In this document: positions 6,426 to 9,971 of the stretch, in pieces
Position numbering within the stretch: position 1 is the stretch's first letter
Layout of the letters: every line of letters begins with the position of its first letter
Assembly (NCBI GenBank): GCA_023423235.1
Contig: JAFAFY010000414.1
Coordinates: 1-9,971 of the forward strand
Source of the DNA: Pseudomonadota bacterium
GTDB taxonomy: Bacteria; Pseudomonadota; Gammaproteobacteria; Xanthomonadales; Xanthomonadaceae
DNA: 9,971 nt
Direction of reading: 5' to 3'
Translations under genes and position numbers: made by a program
Notes under the pieces: model-generated
Databases searched by the model: none
What the model was told of the DNA's origin: nothing
Seen by the model: only the letters and a program-made list of their open reading frames with translations

Positions 6426-6445
6426 TCATCCGCAACCCCGGATGA
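6426..6445. repeat. Short inverted repeat upstream of the NEPFW lipoprotein gene
   Basis: TCATCCG (6426-6432) and CGGATGA (6439-6445) are perfect 7-bp arms around six bases, 77 nt before the lipoprotein start. It could be an operator or a leader hairpin. No clear promoter for the lipoprotein gene was found in 6376-6510. Confidence 0.3.
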
Positions 6446-6521
6446 ATGCGCGAGCGTCATTGCATCCCCCGTGCACGACCGCGCAACGATGATGGCCACT
6501 GCCCGCCATGAGGAGAATCCG

Positions 6522-7031
6522 ATGCGCCAACGACTGCTCGCCGTCTTCCTGCCCGGCCTGCTGCTGGGCGCCTGCGCGGACAACGCACCGCCATTGCATG
6601 CGGCTGGCACGCCCGATGCAGCGCAGGACGGCGCCCCGGCGCCTGGAACCGAAACCGCCGGCCATGACGCCGATGACCCGGACGCCGATGCCCCCGACGG
6701 AGATGTCCGGGACGGGGATGTGATCGTCTCGACCAATGAGCCGTTCTGGCAGGCGCGGGTCGAGGGCGACACCATCGTGCTGGTCGGCGCCGGCGTCCCG
6801 GAGCGGAAGCTGACCGGCGCCAAGGCCGCGATGACCGCGGGCGGGCGACGCATCGCCGCGCGCGACGGCGCTGGAGAAGTGGTGGTGACGGTGCGCAAGC
6901 AGCACTGCGAGGACGACATGTCCGGCGCGCGGTTTCCGTTGACCGGCCTGCTTGTGATCGACGGCGGCGCGGCGATCCGCGGCTGCGCCTACCCTGCGTC
7001 GATGCCGCGGCCGCGGCCGCCGGAGGAATAG
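6522..7031 (+). CDS. Lipoprotein with NEPFW motif (COG3650-like)
   Basis: A 169-residue predicted lipoprotein. The signal peptide ends in LGAC, with lipidation at Cys18. Residues 19-45 are a low-complexity linker and 46-66 an acidic stretch with about ten Asp. The folded part (about 68-158) begins TNEPFW (71-76) and includes a CEDDMSGARFPL segment and an RGCAYP segment. Cys129 and Cys155 probably form a disulfide. These marks fit an uncharacterised domain of envelope lipoproteins (COG3650-like) that resembles META/HslJ-type proteins. Its ligand is unknown. The start at 6522 has an AGGAGAA site at 6511-6517. It is divergent from the ycaD-ggpPS operon across a 235-nt regulatory region. The family name is from memory and less certain than the lipoprotein call. 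Confidence 0.82.
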   Translation: MRQRLLAVFLPGLLLGACADNAPPLHAAGTPDAAQDGAPAPGTETAGHDADDPDADAPDGDVRDGDVIVSTNEPFWQARVEGDTIVLVGAGVPERKLTGAKAAMTAGGRRIAARDGAGEVVVTVRKQHCEDDMSGARFPLTGLLVIDGGAAIRGCAYPASMPRPRPPEE

Positions 7032-7046
7032 CGGCGTCCACCCGGA

Positions 7047-7074
7047 TGCCGGCGCATCGATTCCGGCGCCGGCA
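7047..7074 (+). terminator. Hairpin after the NEPFW lipoprotein gene
   Basis: TGCCGGCGC (7047-7055) and GCGCCGGCA (7066-7074) form a perfect 9-bp stem with a 10-base loop, 15 nt after the stop codon. No T tract follows, so it is terminator-like rather than a classical intrinsic terminator. The rest of 7075-7281 shows no credible gene or site. Confidence 0.5.
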
Positions 7075-7281
7075 CGCCTGTTCCGCGCGGGATGCGGAGG
7101 GACGGGACAACTGCGAAGGCGGCATCGACAGACGGCGTATCGCCAACGGTGCGCAGCCTGCCTGCGTTCCATCTGGCTGGGGCTGCTGACGCGCGTCTGG
7201 CCAGTGCCCACCAGCGCGGACAGCGCGCTGCATCGCGGCGGCATCCGCGCCGAACGCCGACGCCGCACACGGGCGGGATGC

Positions 7282-7581
7282 TCAATCCAGCAGGCGGGTG
7301 ATGCCGGTGATGCTGTCGACCCAGACGTAATGACTGCGGGCCGGGTCTTCCAGGTCGTCGAGCCGCAACAGGGCGTTGTGGCCCTCGCGGCCATCGGCAT
7401 CGCGGAAGGTCTCGATCGTTGGACGCGCGGCCACGGTGCCTTCGATCATCCGCGCGCCACCTGCCTGGCCTTCGTCCAGCCGCAGGCGGACCGTGGCTTC
7501 GTCATCGAGTTCCCGGATGCACGCGTTCAAACGCGCGATGTCCGCGGTATCGGTCAGCAGGCGGGGCGGGGTCTGGTGCAT
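7282..7581 (-). CDS. DUF3247 family protein (Sm-like fold)
   Basis: Encodes 99 residues. The segment VRLRLDEG, then GTVAARPTIETFRD, EGHNALLRLDDL and a terminal YVWVDSITGI match the DUF3247 family (PF11607). Its Xanthomonas campestris member XC5848 was described structurally as a variant Sm-like barrel. Length agrees with that family (about 95-100). The strand-turn pattern fits a small beta barrel; RNA binding is suggested by the fold but not shown. The ATG at 7581 has a GGAG site 6 nt upstream; a longer reading to 7665 adds 28 Arg/Pro-rich residues without family similarity and is rejected. It is divergent from the DUF2789 gene, with 161 nt between them. Confidence 0.85.
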   Translation of the reverse strand: MHQTPPRLLTDTADIARLNACIRELDDEATVRLRLDEGQAGGARMIEGTVAARPTIETFRDADGREGHNALLRLDDLEDPARSHYVWVDSITGITRLLD

Positions 7582-7686
7582 GGTCGGCTCCGGAATGGCA
7601 GCGCCAGACTGCGGCTGCCGCCGCCAAGGCCGGGTGACGACGCCCCGGCATGCGCCTGATCGCACGTGATTGATTGCCCCGATGCA

Positions 7687-7714
7687 TTGCGTCGACGCCG
7701 TCGCACGCTACGCT
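7687..7714 (+). promoter_or_regulatory. Weak candidate promoter of the DUF2789 gene
   Basis: TTGCGT (7687-7692) and TACGCT (7709-7714) are 16 nt apart and each matches three of six consensus bases. They lie about 28 nt before the start of the DUF2789 gene. Offered only as the best candidate in this gap. Confidence 0.25.
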
Positions 7715-7742
7715 TGGCGGCCCAGACCACAGCGAGCCACCG

Positions 7743-8012
7743 ATGGAGCAGACCGTCCACCCGTTCTCCGAACTGTTCAAGCAGTTGGGCCTGCCCGACG
7801 ATCCCGCCGCGATCCGTGCCTTCATCGCCAGCCATTCGCCGCTGCCCGATGACATGCGGCTGGAGGAAGCGCCGTTCTGGTCGCCGGCCCAGGCACAACT
7901 GCTGCGCGAGGAGCGCATCGACGACGCCGACTGGATCGTGGTCATCGACCAGTTGAACCTGGCCCTGCACGCCGACCCGCAGGTCGAGGGCGAGGGCGAA
8001 GGCGCGCCCTGA
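7743..8012 (+). CDS. DUF2789 family protein
   Basis: Encodes 89 residues of the DUF2789 family (PF10982). The family pattern is complete: HPFSELFKQLGLPDD, then IRAFIASH, MRLEEAPFWSPAQAQLL, and DDADWIVVIDQLNLAL. A short Glu/Gly tail follows and is not conserved family sequence. These are small soluble alpha-helical proteins of unknown function found in many Gammaproteobacteria. The ATG at 7743 is the only start that keeps the standard N-terminus; its Shine-Dalgarno is weak. It converges with the Crp/Fnr-type gene, the two stops being 82 nt apart. Confidence 0.9.
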   Translation: MEQTVHPFSELFKQLGLPDDPAAIRAFIASHSPLPDDMRLEEAPFWSPAQAQLLREERIDDADWIVVIDQLNLALHADPQVEGEGEGAP

Positions 8013-8044
8013 GGCTGGGTTCGCGCCACGCACGCGGGGCGCCA

Positions 8045-8062
8045 GGCAGCGGGGCCGCTGCC
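8045..8062. terminator. Bidirectional hairpin between convergent genes
   Basis: GGCAGCGG (8045-8052) and CCGCTGCC (8055-8062) are perfectly complementary, allowing a 7-bp stem with a four-base loop. It sits between the convergent stops at 8012 and 8095 and could act for both transcripts. There is no T tract in either direction. Confidence 0.45.
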
Positions 8063-8094
8063 GTGGTGCCGGGCCTTGCCGGCTCTCCCCGGGT

Positions 8095-8814
8095 TCAGGT
8101 GTCGGCGGGCGAGAGCAGGCGGTCGTATTCGCGGCGGACCACGGCGTAGCACTCGCAGGCACGGTCGGCCATGCCTTCGCGCTCGAGCACCTGGATCAGT
8201 CCGCGGCTGTAGCGGATGCAACCGTCTTCCTGCAGCTTGCGTGCGGCCTCGGTGACGCCTTCGCGGCGTACGCCCAGCAGGTGCGCGATCTGCTCCTGGG
8301 TCATGCGGATCTCCGCAGATCCCACCCGGTCGTGCACCTGCAGCAGCCAGCGGGTGAGCTGCTTCTCCACCGTGTGGTGCTGGTTGCACACCCCGGTCTG
8401 CGCGATCTGCGCCTGGAAGGCCTGCATGAAGCGCAGCATGATGCGCTGGAAGGCGCCGCCCCGGCGGAACTCCGCCATCGCCACGTCGCCGCGCAAGGCA
8501 AGCGCCTCGCCGCCGGCCTGCACCACATAGCGCGACGGCGAGCAGCGCCCGTCGGTCAGCAGTGCCAGGCCCACCGCGCCCTCGTTGCCGACCATCGCCA
8601 CCGCGCTGCTGTCACCGTTTTCCAGCACCAGGGTGGCCGAGACGATGCCCTCGCGCGGGAAATACAGCGTGGTCTGCGGCGCATACGGCTCGAACAGCAC
8701 CTTGCCGGCGGGAATTTCCACCAGCTGCAGTTCGTCCGAGAGGCGTTCGCAGGCGTCCGGCGGCAGCTCGTTGAGCAGTGTGTTCCGGGGCGACCACGGA
8801 GTCTTTTTCTTCAT
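8095..8814 (-). CDS. Crp/Fnr-family transcriptional regulator
   Basis: A 239-residue regulator with two domains. Residues about 20-115 form the cyclic-nucleotide-binding-like barrel (PAGKVLFEPYAPQTTLYFPREG, then AMVGNEGAVGLALL). Residues about 120-150 form the dimer helix, and 150-215 a Crp-type winged helix-turn-helix with recognition segment MTQEQIAHLLGVRREGVTEA (171-190). The pocket lacks the Arg-Ser pair that holds cAMP in Crp, and no FNR-type N-terminal cysteine cluster is present, so the signal sensed is unknown. Length is typical of the family. The start at 8814 has only a weak Shine-Dalgarno, but the basic MKKKTPW opening is plausible. A palindrome 12 nt upstream suggests self-regulation. 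No target genes can be assigned. Confidence 0.9.
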   Translation of the reverse strand: MKKKTPWSPRNTLLNELPPDACERLSDELQLVEIPAGKVLFEPYAPQTTLYFPREGIVSATLVLENGDSSAVAMVGNEGAVGLALLTDGRCSPSRYVVQAGGEALALRGDVAMAEFRRGGAFQRIMLRFMQAFQAQIAQTGVCNQHHTVEKQLTRWLLQVHDRVGSAEIRMTQEQIAHLLGVRREGVTEAARKLQEDGCIRYSRGLIQVLEREGMADRACECYAVVRREYDRLLSPADT

Positions 8815-8825
8815 CGGCGGGACTT

Positions 8826-8839
8826 TCGCATCAATGCGA
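8826..8839. promoter_or_regulatory. Palindrome upstream of the Crp/Fnr-type gene
   Basis: TCGCAT-CA-ATGCGA is a perfect inverted repeat with six-base arms, 11 bases upstream of the ATG at 8814. A regulator bound here would block transcription or initiation of its own gene. The spacing differs from the classical Crp (TGTGA-N6-TCACA) and FNR sites. The remaining sequence to 9038 shows no clear promoter. Confidence 0.4.
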
Positions 8840-9038
8840 TGGGCGGCGGCGAGCGATTCTCATGCCTGAATGGGTGTTCGTATGTGCGGCAGCGCGCATA
8901 GGTCACGGTAACTGAAGCGCTGGCCTCGGCTACGTGCGCTACCGAACAGACGCGCGCGGGTGCGGCGCGGAGGCTGCACATTCCTGACTGGGGGCCGAGG
9001 GCTCGATTCCAAGGTCCATCCGTCGACAAGGCGTGCCG

Positions 9039-9043
9039 AAGGA
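9039..9043 (+). promoter_or_regulatory. Ribosome binding site for a TTG-started gene
   Basis: AAGGA ends 5 nt before TTG at 9049. It is the main support for translation of the 62-codon gene from this rare start; the next in-frame ATG is 13 codons further in and has no such site. Confidence 0.55.
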
Positions 9044-9048
9044 CGTCA

Positions 9049-9237
9049 TTGAAAGCAGACGATGTCGAGCTTTGCCGGGTGTTTGGACAGATGTCGCGCG
9101 AGTACCACGGTGACGTCCCCTGGGACGCCTGTGTCGCGCAGCTGCGCGATGGCTGGCTGCGTGTACGCCGCGATCCCACGCTGGACTGGCAGGACGTCGA
9201 GCCGCTGATCCGCGCATTCTGGGAACTGCCCGAGTAG
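9049..9237 (+). CDS. Small hypothetical protein, TTG start
   Basis: Encodes 62 residues and is not recognised as a named family. The composition looks like a real protein: balanced charged residues, four Trp (in DVPWDAC, DGWLRV, TLDWQDV and AFWELPE), no low-complexity runs, and a predicted all-helical content. The pattern of spaced Trp with acidic surroundings suggests a small soluble helical protein. The TTG start has a good AAGGA site. It is preceded by a 234-nt gap from the divergent Crp/Fnr-type gene and converges with the CPXCG gene. No function is proposed. Confidence 0.6.
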   Translation: MKADDVELCRVFGQMSREYHGDVPWDACVAQLRDGWLRVRRDPTLDWQDVEPLIRAFWELPE

Positions 9238-9246
9238 CGCCATGGG

Positions 9247-9262
9247 CGCTGCGCCCGCAGCG
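9247..9262. terminator. Small hairpin between convergent genes
   Basis: CGCTGC (9247-9252) and GCAGCG (9257-9262) form a 6-bp stem with a four-base loop, 10 nt after the stop of the hypothetical gene and before the end of the CPXCG gene. It is short and lacks a T tract, so termination is only possible. Confidence 0.3.
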
Positions 9263-9286
9263 AAGATCGCGCATGCCGGACGCAAC

Positions 9287-9496
9287 TCAGTCATCACGCC
9301 GGACGTGCAGCGCGGGCGCATCGCCGCCCAGCCGCAGCTGCATCGCGATCGGCTGGCAGCACACCGGGCAATCCTCGATGTACTCGGCATCGCCGGCGCT
9401 GGCATCGACGGGCACGGCGAAGGATTCGCCGCACCACGGACACGCGACGTCGATCCATTCCTCCGGATTCACAGCGGCCTCCATCGCATCTTCCAT
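9287..9496 (-). CDS. CPXCG motif-containing cysteine-rich protein
   Basis: Encodes 69 residues. The pair CPWCGE (Cys19, Cys22) and EDCPVCC (Cys43, Cys46, Cys47), separated by a DASAGDAEYIEDC-type segment, is the signature of the CPXCG family (PF14255). These are small proteins with a rubredoxin- or zinc-ribbon-like metal site; the bound metal is likely zinc and the role is unknown. The family is normally 60-70 residues, so the gene is complete. ATG at 9496 or, equally possible, ATG at 9484 (65 residues); neither has a strong Shine-Dalgarno. The reading frame stays open to 9679, but that extension is Arg/Pro-rich and not part of the family. Confidence 0.88.
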   Translation of the reverse strand: MEDAMEAAVNPEEWIDVACPWCGESFAVPVDASAGDAEYIEDCPVCCQPIAMQLRLGGDAPALHVRRDD

Positions 9497-9738
9497 CGCG
9501 GCCGCCCGCGTTCCACGCCCGCGCGCAGGCTGCCGCGGACATGGACCGCGTTGGCCTCGGCCGGATCGTCGGAGACGATCACACCCCCGCCCGGGCCGCA
9601 CTGGCGCAGCGCAGGCGGGCGCGGTCGATGACGCGGGGCGCGACGGCGCAGGCGGCGTTTTCAGGCATGGGCGCAGCATCCCAAAGCCGGCATGAGGCCG
9701 TCGTGACCGGGGCCCGGCACAGCCGCCGCAGCGCGTGC

Positions 9739-9750
9739 TTGACCTACAAT
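9739..9750 (+). promoter_or_regulatory. Candidate promoter elements of yaeQ
   Basis: TACAAT (9745-9750) is a good -10 hexamer 27 nt before the yaeQ start, but no -35 is seen at the right distance. TTGACC (9739-9744) directly before it resembles a -35 but has no matching -10 downstream. TACAAT is the better choice, giving a short leader starting near 9757. The rest of 9497-9738 shows no gene or recognisable site. Confidence 0.35.
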
Positions 9751-9777
9751 CCGCGCCTTTCCGTGCAGGTCCCGATG

Positions 9778-9971
9778 ATGTCGCTCAAGGCCACCGTCTA
9801 CAAAGCCGAACTGCAGGTCAGCGACATGGACCGGCATTACTACGCCGCGCACGATCTGGTGCTGGCCCAGCATCCTTCGGAAACCGAAGCGCGGCTGATG
9901 ACGCGGCTGATCGCCTTCGCCCTGTTTGCCGAAGACCGGCTGGAGTTCGGCCGCGGACTCAGCAACGACGA
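9778..9971 (+). CDS. yaeQ: YaeQ family protein, 5' part only
   Basis: The first 64 codons of a gene cut by the window edge. MSLKATVYKAELQVSDMDR, then ARLMTRLIAFALFAEDRLEF and GRGLSNDD, align closely with the start of E. coli YaeQ (PF07152), a protein of about 180 residues. YaeQ has a PD-(D/E)XK nuclease-like fold; the family was once linked to suppression of RfaH-related defects, but its molecular role is unsettled. The first catalytic-like segments lie partly beyond the window. ATG at 9778 is preferred because the E. coli protein begins at that point; the adjacent ATG at 9775 adds one Met. An AGG 5-8 nt upstream can serve either. Confidence 0.9.
   Translation, partial: MSLKATVYKAELQVSDMDRHYYAAHDLVLAQHPSETEARLMTRLIAFALFAEDRLEFGRGLSND

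Noticed and set aside
6989..7285. Minus-strand open frame of 98 codons in the gap after the lipoprotein gene
   Set aside because: Arg/Gly/Pro-rich, overlaps the end of the lipoprotein gene, has no Shine-Dalgarno and no recognisable domain.
8985..9030. tRNA-like T-loop (GGCTCGATTCC)
   Set aside because: The flanking bases do not form a T stem and no cloverleaf or acceptor stem can be drawn.
9497..9679. N-terminal extension of the CPXCG protein
   Set aside because: The extension is Arg/Pro/Ala-rich and far longer than the family allows; internal ATGs at 9496 and 9484 give the normal length.

Overview
The window is uniformly GC-rich with strong third-position G/C bias. Its set of small family proteins (DUF3247, DUF2789, CPXCG, DUF1328, YaeQ) points to a gammaproteobacterium of the Xanthomonadaceae (Lysobacter / Luteimonas / Stenotrophomonas-like). 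The DUF3247-type gene is the strongest clue, because from memory that family is nearly confined to this group. No rRNA, tRNA, CRISPR array, insertion sequence or phage gene was seen. It reads as ordinary chromosome with one specialised stress-solute operon.

Left part (1-2470): a non-coding stretch with a 17-bp tandem repeat precedes a small DUF1328 membrane protein gene (+). A good intrinsic terminator follows, then convergent atoE (short-chain fatty acid transporter, -), a strong hairpin, and an MliC-type lysozyme-inhibitor lipoprotein gene (-).

Centre (2626-6330): a two-gene minus-strand operon, first a YcaD-like MFS transporter and then, 28 nt later, a long fusion protein. The fusion has an N-terminal HAD phosphatase and a C-terminal GT20 glycosyltransferase. 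The GT20 half carries the motifs of glucosylglycerol-phosphate synthase (GgpS), not of trehalose-6-phosphate synthase (OtsA). The likely product is the bifunctional GgpPS, which makes the compatible solute glucosylglycerol from ADP-glucose and glycerol-3-phosphate and then dephosphorylates it; the transporter probably moves the solute. An unusually AT-rich island (about 6316-6390) holds an extended -10 promoter and a perfect palindrome and probably drives the operon. This is the biologically most distinctive part of the window.

Right part (6522-9971): a divergent lipoprotein gene with a NEPFW motif, a DUF3247 gene (-) divergent from a DUF2789 gene (+), a Crp/Fnr-family regulator gene (-) with a palindrome just upstream of its start, a 62-codon unknown gene beginning with TTG (+), a CPXCG cysteine-rich protein gene (-), and the 5' end of yaeQ (+), cut by the window edge.

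Functionally the window combines salt/desiccation protection (ggpPS, ycaD) with envelope lipoproteins (MliC-like, NEPFW) and small housekeeping proteins. Links between these groups are inferred from proximity only.
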